DNA of 64,000 nt from CAWGYT01 sp963826795 (GCA_963826795.1 CAWGYT010000010.1:186001-250000), one strand, 5' to 3'. Numbered from the stretch's first letter, positions 26,267 through 35,330 are shown. The notes: generated from the letters alone by a model not told the origin. Translations and numbers: made by a program.

Positions 26267-28060
26267 ATGAGCAGCATACCCGCTGGGTCTCACTCGATCG
26301 AATCTGCCGGTCACGCCCAGACCATGACGGTCGGTTCGTTTATTTCAACCTACGTCTTTTCGCGCGATCACAAGATCATTGGACTACAGTTCCTGTTCTC
26401 CACGCTGCTCTGGTTCCTGATCGGCGGCCTGTTGGCACTCGGGATTCGCTGGCAGTTGGCCTATCCGTGGTCGAACATGCCCGTGATCGGCAGTTTGCTG
26501 TTTCCGACGGAAGGTGGGCAGATTGCACCGGAGTACTACACGGTGCTGTTCACGATGCATGCGACCGTCATGATTTTCTTCGTGATCATCCCCATTCTGG
26601 CCGGCGCGTTCGGAAACTTTCTGATCCCGCTCATGATTGGCGCTGACGACATGGCATTCCCGACGCTGAACATGCTCAGCTACTGGTTCATGTGGCCGGC
26701 CTTTATTTGCATCGGCCTCAGTTTCTTTGCGCCAGGCTATGGGGCGGCGGGAGGTTGGACTTCCTATCCTCCGCTCTCCGCGGTGAATCAGGCCGCACCT
26801 GGAAGCGGGCCGGCCCAGACGCTGTGGCTGCTGGGAATCACTTTCGTCGGCGTCTCGTCGATGATGGGTTCGGTCAACTACATGACGACGATCATCCAGA
26901 TGCGGGCCCCGGGCATGACGATGTTTCGGATGCCGTTGACCATCTGGGGCATGTTCATCACCGCCGTGCTGCAGGCCTTCGCCTTGCCGGTACTCACCGC
27001 GGCCGGTTTCATGCTGCTGCTCGACCGCACGATCGGAACGGGATTCTTCCTTCCGGAAGGCCTGATCGTCAACAATTCCGACCCGGCCAGCGGCGGCGGA
27101 CAGCCCCTACTTTGGCAACACTTGTTCTGGTTTTATTCGCACCCGGCCGTCTACATCATGATCCTGCCGGCGATGGGGATGGTCTCTGATATCCTCTCGT
27201 GTTTCGCCCGCAAGCCGATCTTCGGCTACAAGCCTATGGTCTATTCGATTTCCGCGATCGCCGGGCTTGGGTTTATCGTCTGGGGGCATCACATGTTTGT
27301 CTCGGGGATGAATCCGATTCTGGGGATGACCTTCATGGTGTCCACGATGATGATTGCGCTCCCCAGTGCCGTCAAGGTTTTCAACTGGCTGGGAACGATC
27401 TGGGGAGGCCGCATTGAGTTCACGACGCCGATGCTGTTCGCGCTGTCGTTCGTGTCGATGTTCGTGATTGGTGGCCTCTCCGGGATCTTCATGGCGGCGA
27501 CGCCGGTGGACATTTTCATCCACGACACCTATTTCATCGTCGCCCACTTCCACTATGTGCTCTTCGCTGGAACGGCCATGGCGGTCTTCGGAGCGATCTA
27601 CTTCTGGTATCCAAAGATGTTTGGGCGCATGATGAACGAGCCGCTCGGGAAACTGCACTTCTTCCTGACGTTTATTTTCATGAATGGCACGTTCTTTACG
27701 ATGCACATTCTGGGAGCAGTCGGTTTCCCTCGTCGGCTGGCAGATCCGTATCACTACGAGACGTTTCGCCACCTGCTGCCGATGAATAAATTCATGACCT
27801 GGTGTGCGATCTTGATGGTCGCCTCTCAGATCTTCTTCGCCTTCAATTTCATTTACAGCATGTTTTTCGGGAAGGTCGCCGGAAGAAACCCCTGGCGAGC
27901 CAACGGCCTGGAATGGATGGCCCCCAGTCCGCCCGGGCACGGAAATTTTGATTTCCAGCCAATCGTCTATCGGGGCCCGTACGAGTATGGTGCCCCCGAA
28001 TCCGGGAAGGATTATTTTCCTCAGACCGAGCCGCCGGAGGCGGGTACGTCGCCGGCATGA
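26267..28060 (+). CDS. ctaD: Cytochrome c oxidase subunit I (A2-type haem-copper oxidase)
   Basis: 597 aa, 12 core helices. Active-site motifs seen: HATVMIFF (low-spin haem His), WFYSHPAVYIMILP with the CuB His and cross-linked Tyr, HHMFVSGM (two CuB His), and HDTYFIVAHFHYVL (haem a3 and haem a His). The D-channel Glu of A1 enzymes is absent and YSHP is present, which marks the A2 subfamily. It reduces O2 to water with proton pumping. Subunits II, III and IV and haem A synthase flank it on the same strand. Confidence 0.97.
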   Translation: MSSIPAGSHSIESAGHAQTMTVGSFISTYVFSRDHKIIGLQFLFSTLLWFLIGGLLALGIRWQLAYPWSNMPVIGSLLFPTEGGQIAPEYYTVLFTMHATVMIFFVIIPILAGAFGNFLIPLMIGADDMAFPTLNMLSYWFMWPAFICIGLSFFAPGYGAAGGWTSYPPLSAVNQAAPGSGPAQTLWLLGITFVGVSSMMGSVNYMTTIIQMRAPGMTMFRMPLTIWGMFITAVLQAFALPVLTAAGFMLLLDRTIGTGFFLPEGLIVNNSDPASGGGQPLLWQHLFWFYSHPAVYIMILPAMGMVSDILSCFARKPIFGYKPMVYSISAIAGLGFIVWGHHMFVSGMNPILGMTFMVSTMMIALPSAVKVFNWLGTIWGGRIEFTTPMLFALSFVSMFVIGGLSGIFMAATPVDIFIHDTYFIVAHFHYVLFAGTAMAVFGAIYFWYPKMFGRMMNEPLGKLHFFLTFIFMNGTFFTMHILGAVGFPRRLADPYHYETFRHLLPMNKFMTWCAILMVASQIFFAFNFIYSMFFGKVAGRNPWRANGLEWMAPSPPGHGNFDFQPIVYRGPYEYGAPESGKDYFPQTEPPEAGTSPA

Positions 28061-28115
28061 GCGTGACTATCCCAGGACGGTCCGATCGTAGTCGTGCGGG
28101 CGACGGGAGCGTGAC

Positions 28116-30131
28116 GTGCCTGGGCCGACGCCTTGCAAGCGATCACTGTTTCGATCCGAACCGCCCGTTGTGAAGTTGTCCCTCGTGAACTCCTCCTCGA
28201 TGACCATGGAATCCGCGAACCGCTGGCCCCACCGCCTTGCGGTCCTGCTCGTTGTGGTCACGTTCCCATTGATCTGGGTGGGCGGACTCGTCACGACTTA
28301 CGAAGCCGGGATGGCCGTTCCTGATTGGCCGAATACGTATGGCTACAACATGTTCCTCTACCCGGTTTCCACGTGGGTCGGAGGGCCTTGGGATCTCTTC
28401 ATTGAGCACGGTCACCGATTGCTTGCATCCGGTGTAGGCTTGCTGACGCTTGTTTTCGTTGTCCTCACTTGGCGTAGCGAGCCTCGGCGCTGGTTTCGAT
28501 GGTACTCCTTGCTTTGCCTCGGCTTGGTTGTCGCGCAAGGCGTGTTGGGCGGACTGCGGGTGTTGCTTGACGAAACCGTGCTGGCTCGGTGGCATGGTTG
28601 TCTGGGCCCATTATTCTTTTGTTCCGCTACGGCCGCTGCGGCGATGACCTCGACTTGGTGGCGACGTGCGAACGAGGGTCCGCTTGAAGGCGTGCCGGGC
28701 GGACTCGTACGGCTGCTCTGGGCGACGGTTGGGGTCGCTTACCTCCAACTGATTTTGGGAGCCCACCTGCGGCACGTGCCAGCGACGTGGTCGCCTCAAA
28801 CGTTCCAGGCCATGGTCCTCGGCCATTTGGCGGGGGCTCTCGCGCTGACGGTCCACGTGGGTGCGGCCAGCTGGACTGTGTTCCGCTCACCGTCCCTGTC
28901 GAAGCTTCGCCTCGTCCGCTGGCCGGCGACGGCCCTGAGCGGACTGCTCGCATTTCAACTCCTGTTGGGTGCGGCCGCGTGGCGTCTCAAGTACGATTGG
29001 CCCGTGTGGCTGCCCCAGCCGAAATTCTTGCGCGGCTATACGGTCCAGGCGGAAAGCATGGTACAGAGTCTAACGCTCACGGCACACGTCGCTCTGGGGT
29101 CACTCGTCCTGGTAACGGCCCTGCTGCTGCACCATTCGAGTTTCACGTTTGATGTCTCGAGGCGCCGAGGTTCGTACCTTCGCCACCCGAGCCGGAGTGA
29201 TGGAGGTTGTGGGATGAGCACTTCGACTCTGGTTCAGGTTCGCGAGACAAGGAATGCAGGAATTGCAGGCAGGCTGGCCGACTATGTCGAGTTACTCAAG
29301 CCCCGCATCCTGACGATGGTTTTGGTCACGGTATCGCTGTCCGGGGTGATTGCGACGTGGGGACATCCGGATGTCTTGAGCTTGGTTCACACCCTGCTCG
29401 GAATAACACTGGTCGCAGGAAGTGCCAGTGTCTTTAACCAGTGGCTGGAGCGGGCCGCGGACGGTCGGATGCGACGCACGCAGAATCGGCCCCTTGCGTC
29501 CGGTCGCCTGACGCAGCGAGAAACGATCGTGCTGGGCAGCTGCGGCGTCCTCTTTGGCTTGGCATACCTCGTCAACTTCAGCAGTCCCGCCGCGGCGTTT
29601 TGGGCTGGAGCAACGTGGTTGCTGTATGTCGGGGTCTATACACCGCTGAAGACGCGGACGTGGCTGAATACGTTGGTCGGTGCGATTCCAGGAGCACTCC
29701 CGGTCTTAATCGGCTGGACGGGTGCCGGGGGCTCGATCGATACACGCGGCGTCTGCCTCTTCCTGCTGGTCTTCCTTTGGCAGTTTCCTCACTTCATGGC
29801 GATTGCCTGGCTGTACCGTCATCAATATGCCGCGGCAGGAATGCAGATGTTAACGGTCGTCGATCCCACAGGGAGACGGGCGGGCGTTCAGGCCTGTGTG
29901 GCTGGATTTTCCGTTTTGATGGTGAGCCTCGTACCGGCCACGCTGATGATGCACGTTTCGGTGATGTATCTCGTGGCAAGCCTGATCCTGGGCACCGCAC
30001 AACTGGCCTGTGCCGTGCTGTTCGCGGTCCGTCGGGACGACGCGCGAGCTCGTCGCTTGCTTCGCGCCTCGCTGATCTACCTGCCACTGCAACTGATTTT
30101 GATTACGCTGCTGAATCTCGGCCTGATTTAA
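28116..30131 (+). CDS. Haem A synthase (CtaA/COX15) and haem O synthase (CyoE/CtaB) in one reading frame
   Basis: 671-aa frame. Residues ~30-345 are CtaA/COX15-like (WVGGLVTTYEAGMAVPDWP, EHGHRLLASGVGLL, RWHGCLGPLFF with haem-ligand His). Residues 367-671 are a complete protohaem IX farnesyltransferase (LKPRILTMVLVT, NQWLERAADGRMRRTQNRPL, WQFPHFMAIAW). Together they make haem A for the neighbouring oxidase. The CyoE part begins at an ATG (29214) with GGAGG just upstream, and in the next frame TGA overlaps it (ATGA). It is therefore either a true fusion or two overlapping genes merged by an indel near the CtaA end. The CtaA start is uncertain: GTG 28116 or ATG 28200. Confidence 0.9.
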   Translation: MPGPTPCKRSLFRSEPPVVKLSLVNSSSMTMESANRWPHRLAVLLVVVTFPLIWVGGLVTTYEAGMAVPDWPNTYGYNMFLYPVSTWVGGPWDLFIEHGHRLLASGVGLLTLVFVVLTWRSEPRRWFRWYSLLCLGLVVAQGVLGGLRVLLDETVLARWHGCLGPLFFCSATAAAAMTSTWWRRANEGPLEGVPGGLVRLLWATVGVAYLQLILGAHLRHVPATWSPQTFQAMVLGHLAGALALTVHVGAASWTVFRSPSLSKLRLVRWPATALSGLLAFQLLLGAAAWRLKYDWPVWLPQPKFLRGYTVQAESMVQSLTLTAHVALGSLVLVTALLLHHSSFTFDVSRRRGSYLRHPSRSDGGCGMSTSTLVQVRETRNAGIAGRLADYVELLKPRILTMVLVTVSLSGVIATWGHPDVLSLVHTLLGITLVAGSASVFNQWLERAADGRMRRTQNRPLASGRLTQRETIVLGSCGVLFGLAYLVNFSSPAAAFWAGATWLLYVGVYTPLKTRTWLNTLVGAIPGALPVLIGWTGAGGSIDTRGVCLFLLVFLWQFPHFMAIAWLYRHQYAAAGMQMLTVVDPTGRRAGVQACVAGFSVLMVSLVPATLMMHVSVMYLVASLILGTAQLACAVLFAVRRDDARARRLLRASLIYLPLQLILITLLNLGLI

Positions 30132-30171
30132 TCACTTTCTCAACGGACGTTAGCATAAGGCAAGTTCCACC

Positions 30172-31368
30172 ATGGCGCACGATAGTGGTCAGCAAGACAG
30201 CCACGCTCATGGTCACCTCCACCTTGAGTACCAACCCGCCTTGCCGTTGCCCAACGGCAAACTTTGCATGTGGTTGTTTCTCTCCACGGAGATCATGTTT
30301 TTCGCGGGCCTGATCGGCACCTACATTGTGCTTCGATTCGGTTCGCCCCAATGGCCAGCGCCGCACGATGTGCACCTCGTCGAATGGATCGGAGCGGCCA
30401 ACACCTTCGTCCTGATTTGCTCGAGCGTGACCATTGTCTTGGCCTTCGAGGCAGCGAAGCTAAATCGTACGGGGGCCGCCAGGGTGTTCGTGGCACTGAC
30501 CCTGGCGCTGGGTGCGTTATTTCTGGGAGTGAAGGCATACGAGTACAAAGAGAAGTTCGCGCATGGTCTGTATCCGCGTAAGCCGCATAGTCTGATTTAT
30601 GACAAGCCGGACGTGTACTACGCCGCCGCCGTGCATCGCAAGCTAAAGAACGAACAGGAAGCGCTGACCGCCAAGCGACAGAAAATCGAAGAAGACGGGG
30701 GCAGTCTCTCAGACGTCGAACTGGATCGATTGAGCGAATTGAACGTGCTTGAGATCGGACTGGCGCGATGGTCCGAGGAACAAGCGGCGTCGGGCAACCC
30801 GGAAGCCATCGCGCAGATGGCGACCGCAATCTATCCGGAACACGGCCATGGCCCGGATCTGGCCGTCGTGGATGGCGAGCTGTCCGAGCGAAAGGATGAA
30901 CAGAAAACGCTGGAGGCGAAACAGGAAGCGCTGCTGCGAGATCAGGCTCGCTTTCAAGAGCAGGCGGCGACCGGTGATGCCGATGCGGGCGCGTCGCTTC
31001 AAGAAGTCGGCAGCGAACTTGCCTTGCTTCCGGACCAGATCTCGCTTGTGAGCAACCGCATCAAGAGCCTCAATCTGATCAAAGAAGCCCAGGGGGGGCT
31101 CAACGAGAAATTCGCGGAAGGCTCTTCCCTGTGGCCCTGGCTGACATTGCCCATGATGATCCCGGGAGGCAACATGTGGGCGAGCACCTACTTCCTGCTC
31201 ACCGGATTCCATGCCCTCCACGTGCTGGTCGGCTTGATCATCTTTACCGTGGCCCTGACGCGCCGACTCGACCGGTCGATGGCCAACTTCATCGAGAACG
31301 CGGGCTTGTACTGGCACTTCGTCGACTTGGTCTGGATCTTCCTCTTCCCGCTGCTATACCTGTTTTAA
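30172..31368 (+). CDS. ctaE: Cytochrome c oxidase subunit III with large charged insertion
   Basis: 398 aa, about twice the length of five-helix bacterial subunit III. The N-terminal part (LCMWLFLSTEIMFFAGLIG) and C-terminal part (TYFLLTGFHALHVLVGLIIF, GLYWHFVDLVWIFLFPLLYL) are canonical. Between the third and fourth helices, ~135-318, is an extra ~180 residues rich in Glu, Lys, Gln and Ala with heptad-like character (ELSERKDEQKTLEAKQEALL). It is probably a coiled-coil domain outside the membrane. The ATG follows the haem synthase gene by 40 nt. The insertion is in frame and not repetitive at the DNA level, so it is unlikely to be an artefact. Confidence 0.93.
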   Translation: MAHDSGQQDSHAHGHLHLEYQPALPLPNGKLCMWLFLSTEIMFFAGLIGTYIVLRFGSPQWPAPHDVHLVEWIGAANTFVLICSSVTIVLAFEAAKLNRTGAARVFVALTLALGALFLGVKAYEYKEKFAHGLYPRKPHSLIYDKPDVYYAAAVHRKLKNEQEALTAKRQKIEEDGGSLSDVELDRLSELNVLEIGLARWSEEQAASGNPEAIAQMATAIYPEHGHGPDLAVVDGELSERKDEQKTLEAKQEALLRDQARFQEQAATGDADAGASLQEVGSELALLPDQISLVSNRIKSLNLIKEAQGGLNEKFAEGSSLWPWLTLPMMIPGGNMWASTYFLLTGFHALHVLVGLIIFTVALTRRLDRSMANFIENAGLYWHFVDLVWIFLFPLLYLF

Positions 31369-31381
31369 TCGAGGATTATTG

Positions 31382-31816
31382 ATGTCTGAGACCGGCCTTT
31401 CCCGTGCGGCGAGTGACGATCACGGCCACGGCACATTCGGAACCTACATGGCGGTTTTTGGTGGCTTGATCGTGCTGACCGGAATCTCGTTCATGCTCGG
31501 TAACTCGTCCCTCAAACACACGATGCCGGCCACCGTTTGGGCCGGAATGATGGCCGTCTCGTGCGGCAAGGCGATGCTCGTTATCCTGTTTTTCATGCAC
31601 CTCAAATGGGAGGCGAATTGGAAGTATGTGCTGACGATCCCGTCGATCATGATGTCAGTTTTCCTCGTCTGCATGCTGATCCCCGACGTGGGAATGCGCC
31701 AGCGGAAGTACTCGGAAGAACGAGTGATCCACGCCGCTTCGGCCGCTCCCACCTCGCCAACCTCCACGAGCGAGCACTCGGGCGAGCACGAGTCATCGCC
31801 AACCGGCGCGCATTGA
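31382..31816 (+). CDS. Cytochrome c oxidase subunit IV family protein
   Basis: 144 aa from ATG 31382, 13 nt after subunit III. It has three membrane helices (YMAVFGGLIVLTGISFML, MMAVSCGKAMLVILFFMHLK, TIPSIMMSVFLVCMLIPDVG); the second with KAMLVILFFMHLKWE is the hallmark of the prokaryotic COX IV/CyoD family. The C-terminal tail is Ser/Thr/His-rich and likely disordered. A small structural subunit of the oxidase. Confidence 0.92.
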   Translation: MSETGLSRAASDDHGHGTFGTYMAVFGGLIVLTGISFMLGNSSLKHTMPATVWAGMMAVSCGKAMLVILFFMHLKWEANWKYVLTIPSIMMSVFLVCMLIPDVGMRQRKYSEERVIHAASAAPTSPTSTSEHSGEHESSPTGAH

Positions 31817-31871
31817 GTTCTCGGGAGTCGAGACCCTTCGGACGGGGCGCGGTCCGAGAAGTAGACCTCAC

Positions 31872-32870
31872 ATGGCCCTGCCGCTCGCGATTGACGCCCA
31901 AGATTTAACGCACCGGTATGGCGAGCGAATCGCGTTGAGGTCGGTTTCCTTCCAGGTCAAGGCCGGCGAGGTCTTTGCGTTCCTGGGTCCGAATGGCGGC
32001 GGCAAGACAACCCTCTTTCGGCTCTTGTCGACACTGATCCCACCTCAGTCCGGCCACGTCGAAATCTTCGGTGCTTGCGTACGCCGAGACCTCTTTCAAG
32101 TTCGCCGACACCTTGGAGTGGTGTTCCAAAATCCGAGCCTCGACAAGAAATTGACAGTCGACGAAAACCTCGCCCAGCAGGGGGCTCTGTACGGGATCCA
32201 TGGGCGGCTGTTGAAAGAGCGTCGAGGCGAGGTCTTGGCGCAGCTAGGCCTGACCGATCGCCGACGAGATCTGGTCGAGACGCTATCGGGCGGACTTCGA
32301 AGGCGAACCGACTTGGCGAAAACCCTGATTCATCGTCCGCAACTCCTGTTAATGGACGAACCAACGACCGGACTCGACCCGAACGCACGCAGCGATCTGT
32401 GGCGGTACCTGCGGCGGCTGCGGGACGAGTGGGGCATGACGATTGTCCTCACGTCCCATTTGCTCGAGGAAGCCGACCGGGCTGACCGAATTGCGATCTT
32501 GCATGAAGGACAAATTGTCGCAGAGGGGAATCCGGGCGTGCTTCGAGCCGAGCTCGGCGGCGATACGGTTACAATTGAGACAGAAGATCCCGAATCACTG
32601 CGTGACGAATTGAACGCGCAACGCGACTGTGGCGCGTTCGTGGTCGACGGGGATCTCCGATTTGCGTGCCCGGACGGCGTCAGCTGGTGGAGCCAGCTGA
32701 TGGACGAGTATCCCGACAAGATCCGGTCCCTCAAACTCGGCAAGCCGACTCTGGAGGACTTGTTCATTCGGCGAACCGGACACCGTTTTTGGCAAGAGCC
32801 GGGAGATTCGAACCAACCGCGACTTCCGATCAGCAACAGGCATGTCGGACCAAGCGGCCACAATCCATAA
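31872..32870 (+). CDS. ABC-2 type exporter ATP-binding protein
   Basis: 332 aa. Walker A GPNGGGKTT, Q-loop VVFQNPSLD, signature LSGGLRRR and Walker B LLLMDEPTTGLDP are all present, with the DrrA/NatA-type C-terminal extension and LEDLFIRRTG at the end. It pairs with the permease that starts 3 nt after its stop. Located between oxidase subunit IV and SCO, the transporter is probably involved in oxidase maturation or copper/haem handling, but the substrate is unknown. Confidence 0.92.
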   Translation: MALPLAIDAQDLTHRYGERIALRSVSFQVKAGEVFAFLGPNGGGKTTLFRLLSTLIPPQSGHVEIFGACVRRDLFQVRRHLGVVFQNPSLDKKLTVDENLAQQGALYGIHGRLLKERRGEVLAQLGLTDRRRDLVETLSGGLRRRTDLAKTLIHRPQLLLMDEPTTGLDPNARSDLWRYLRRLRDEWGMTIVLTSHLLEEADRADRIAILHEGQIVAEGNPGVLRAELGGDTVTIETEDPESLRDELNAQRDCGAFVVDGDLRFACPDGVSWWSQLMDEYPDKIRSLKLGKPTLEDLFIRRTGHRFWQEPGDSNQPRLPISNRHVGPSGHNP

Positions 32871-32873
32871 TCC

Positions 32874-33737
32874 ATGTCCACCGTTGACCCCATCTCGATC
32901 GGCCCCTCGTTGCCCCTCGCATCACCCTGGCGCACCGCAAGCGTGATGGGTTGGCGTGAAATCCTGCGCTTCGTGCGACAGCGAAATCGCGTGATCGGAG
33001 CGGTCGGACAGCCGATTGTGTTCTGGTTGCTGTTTGGTGCGGGAATGAATCAAACATTCCAAGTTCCTGGCCAAAAATTCAGTGAGTACTTCGTGCCCGG
33101 AACGCTCGTGCTGATCTTGTTGTTCACCGCGATCTTCGCCACGATTTCGATCATCGAGGACCGCCAAGAGGGATTCTTACAATCCGTTTTGGTCGCCCCA
33201 CTTCCACGGTGGTCCTTCGTGCTCGGAAAAACGCTCGGCGGCTCCGTCTTGGCCGTCGGACAAAGTCTCGTATTCCTCAGCTTGACGCTCACCATGGACA
33301 TTCAGCTGACCTGGTGGACCACGCTTGCGGCGCTGGTTCTGATGAGTCTGATCGCCGTGAGCTTCAACTGCTTGGGTTTCTGCCTCGCTTGGCGACTGGA
33401 CTCGACGCAGGGATTTCACGCGATCATGAATTTGATGCTCATGCCGATGTGGCTGCTGTCCGGCGCATTCTTTCCAATTCCGCGATTATTGCCGACAGCC
33501 AGCGTGGGCGAGAACGTTTTGCATTGGGTGATGCGGTGCAATCCCGTGACATACGCAGTCGGCGGGTTGCGGCATCTGCTGAATAGCTCGTCGGACAAAC
33601 TGGCCGTGATCGACACCGGAGGCCTTTGGACACCCAGACAGGGAACTTGCTGGACAGTCACGATTGCATTCATGTTGCTGATGTTCTGGGCGGCAACCGG
33701 GATTTCGCGGCGCACAACTCAAGGAGACTTGCGATGA
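32874..33737 (+). CDS. ABC-2 type transporter permease
   Basis: 287 aa with six predicted helices. The ABC-2 membrane domain is recognised by SEYFVPGTLVLILLFTAIF, EDRQEGFLQSVLVAPLPRW and MPMWLLSGAFFPIPRLLP. It is the partner of the preceding ATPase, and its stop overlaps the SCO ATG by 4 nt (ATGA), so the three are co-translated. Substrate unknown. Confidence 0.92.
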   Translation: MSTVDPISIGPSLPLASPWRTASVMGWREILRFVRQRNRVIGAVGQPIVFWLLFGAGMNQTFQVPGQKFSEYFVPGTLVLILLFTAIFATISIIEDRQEGFLQSVLVAPLPRWSFVLGKTLGGSVLAVGQSLVFLSLTLTMDIQLTWWTTLAALVLMSLIAVSFNCLGFCLAWRLDSTQGFHAIMNLMLMPMWLLSGAFFPIPRLLPTASVGENVLHWVMRCNPVTYAVGGLRHLLNSSSDKLAVIDTGGLWTPRQGTCWTVTIAFMLLMFWAATGISRRTTQGDLR

Positions 33738-34426
33738 AATCGATTCTTGCCTTCTGGCTGGCAGTCCTGCTGATGTTCAGCGGCGGGATGATCGTTTGGT
33801 TCGCCTACCGGCACCACCAGGCCAACGCGGTCGGGACGCTGCAGGTGGCAGACGAGACGGCTGCCGCAAAGCCGCGCCTCACCGAATTCGAATTGCTCGA
33901 TCAAACGGGAGGTCGGATTAATTCGCATGATTTGCGAGGAAAGGTCTGGGCGGGAAGTTTCTTCTTCGCAGCGTGTCCGGGGACGTGCTACCAACAGAAT
34001 ATGAAATTGCAGCAGCTTCACGCGAAGTACGCCGCAGCGGGCCTGCAACTGGTCAGCATCACGTGCGACCCGGGCAACGACACACCCGTTGCTTTGGCCG
34101 GATACGCGGCACGATTCAATGCCGATCCCAAGACCTGGAAATTTCTCACGCCGCCCGATGCGGACATGGCATACGTTCGTCGCATCGGCAATGATTTCTT
34201 TCAGGTCGCGGTCGCAGAAGAGACACACACGGACCGAGTCGTGCTGTTTGACCGTGACGGGAAGATGCACGGCGCCTACAGTGTTTTGAAAGTCGCTCAG
34301 TTCCGGGAACTCGACCAGCTGATCGGCGAATTGTTGGCTCAGCCCGCGAGTGAAAATGACGAAGCATCGGGCGAACGTGCCTCGGAGGCGGATGGCTCGC
34401 TGAGCCCCGCGGTTGACGCAAGTTGA
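33734..34426 (+). CDS. SCO1/SenC family copper chaperone
   Basis: 230 aa from ATG 33734. It has an N-terminal membrane anchor (FWLAVLLMFSGGMIVWFAY) then a thioredoxin fold with the CxxxC copper site CPGTC (C81, C85) and downstream VSITCDPGNDTP. The expected third ligand is probably the His in ETHTDRVVLFDRDG. It delivers copper to the CuA site of subunit II. The C-terminal tail is acidic. It is coupled to the ABC permease by an ATGA overlap. Confidence 0.93.
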   Translation: MKSILAFWLAVLLMFSGGMIVWFAYRHHQANAVGTLQVADETAAAKPRLTEFELLDQTGGRINSHDLRGKVWAGSFFFAACPGTCYQQNMKLQQLHAKYAAAGLQLVSITCDPGNDTPVALAGYAARFNADPKTWKFLTPPDADMAYVRRIGNDFFQVAVAEETHTDRVVLFDRDGKMHGAYSVLKVAQFRELDQLIGELLAQPASENDEASGERASEADGSLSPAVDAS

Positions 34427-34448
34427 TTCGATTGAAGGATCTTGGACC

Positions 34449-35021
34449 GTGGGATGGGCACATTATCTCCCGCACGTTAACGCCTCGCTGAATGCAATCG
34501 CGACCGTTCTCTTGGTTGTCGGATATCGTCTGATCCGGTTGCGTCGAGAGCGAGCCCACAAGCGGGTGATGCTGGCCTGTTTTGCCGTTTCCGTGCTGTT
34601 CCTCGTGTCCTACCTGGTGTACCACGCACAGGTCGGCAGCGTGCGATTTCCGGATTATCCTCCGACAATCGTAAAATATGTCTACCGCACGATCCTTTTC
34701 TCGCACATCATTTTGGCCGCCCTGGTGCCCTTCTTGGCGCTCGCCACCATCGTCTTGGGGCTCCGAGACCGACGCGTGGCTCACCGCCGACTGGCTCGCT
34801 GGACCTTTCCGATCTGGCTTTACGTTTCGATCACGGGCGTGATCGTCTACCTGATGCTGTACCAGCTCTACCCCGCCGCGAGAGAGCCGGCTAGAATTGG
34901 GGAGGTGCGAGTGCGGGGCCGACACGAGTCTCCCGGCGTGCTTTGGATTCCGATCCGACGTGTTGAAGCGAGTTTCGCTTTCGCGGCATCCCTAGAGATG
35001 AGGTTGCGATGCAACGGCTGA
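34449..35021 (+). CDS. DUF420 membrane protein
   Basis: 190 aa from GTG 34449 (GAAGGA 9 nt upstream; the TTG at 34413 overlaps the SCO gene). Four helices are predicted, with DUF420 features: LPHVNASLNAIATVLL, AHKRVMLACFAVSVLFL, SYLVYHAQVGSVRF, RTILFSHIILA and VSITGVIVYLMLYQLYP. This family is usual next to haem-copper oxidase genes and may act in assembly. The final ~45 residues (from REPARIG) are Arg-rich and unlike the family; a one-base shift near 34870-34885 would end the protein at a TAG about 20 nt on, so the tail may be an artefact. Confidence 0.85.
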   Translation: MGWAHYLPHVNASLNAIATVLLVVGYRLIRLRRERAHKRVMLACFAVSVLFLVSYLVYHAQVGSVRFPDYPPTIVKYVYRTILFSHIILAALVPFLALATIVLGLRDRRVAHRRLARWTFPIWLYVSITGVIVYLMLYQLYPAAREPARIGEVRVRGRHESPGVLWIPIRRVEASFAFAASLEMRLRCNG

Positions 35022-35330
35022 CCCCTTCGGAACGAACTTTGACGACTCTCGTTCGGACGATGCTTACGTTCGGCCTGATGTTGTTGCTCAGCGGGCGTTC
35101 TCCAGGCGTGCCCGACGTGCAAGAACGCGGTCGCCGAGGGGCCGAATCATGCGAACCTGATTCGAGGCTACTTCTGGAGCATCTTGTTCATGATGTCGAT
35201 GCCGTTCCTGATTTTCGGGAGTTTGGCGGCGTACTTCTATCTGCAAGTTCAGCGAGCACGTGGAAGCCAGCGTTTTGCCGAAGCAGCCGATTTGGCCGCG
35301 ACTCCGGAAACGGTTACCTCAAACGGTTGA
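35009..35330 (+). CDS. Small exported CPTC-motif membrane protein, frameshifted
   Basis: Reading from ATG 35009 gives a signal-peptide-like N-terminus (LVRTMLTFGLMLLLS). A one-base shift near 35085-35095 continues in another frame as AGVLQACPTCKNAVAEG, NHANLIRGYFWS, one helix (ILFMMSMPFLIFGSLAAYFYL) and QVQRARGSQRF to TGA 35330. The reconstructed protein is ~106 aa: leader, CPTC mini-domain, one membrane helix. It resembles small CPTC proteins near planctomycete oxidase operons, perhaps a metal/redox assembly factor (inference). The ATG overlaps the end of the DUF420 frame. The intact frame in the database would settle whether the shift is real. Confidence 0.65.

Noticed and set aside
27107..27940. 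277-aa minus-strand ORF opposite oxidase subunit I
   Set aside because: Antisense shadow of conserved ctaD; composition is not protein-like.
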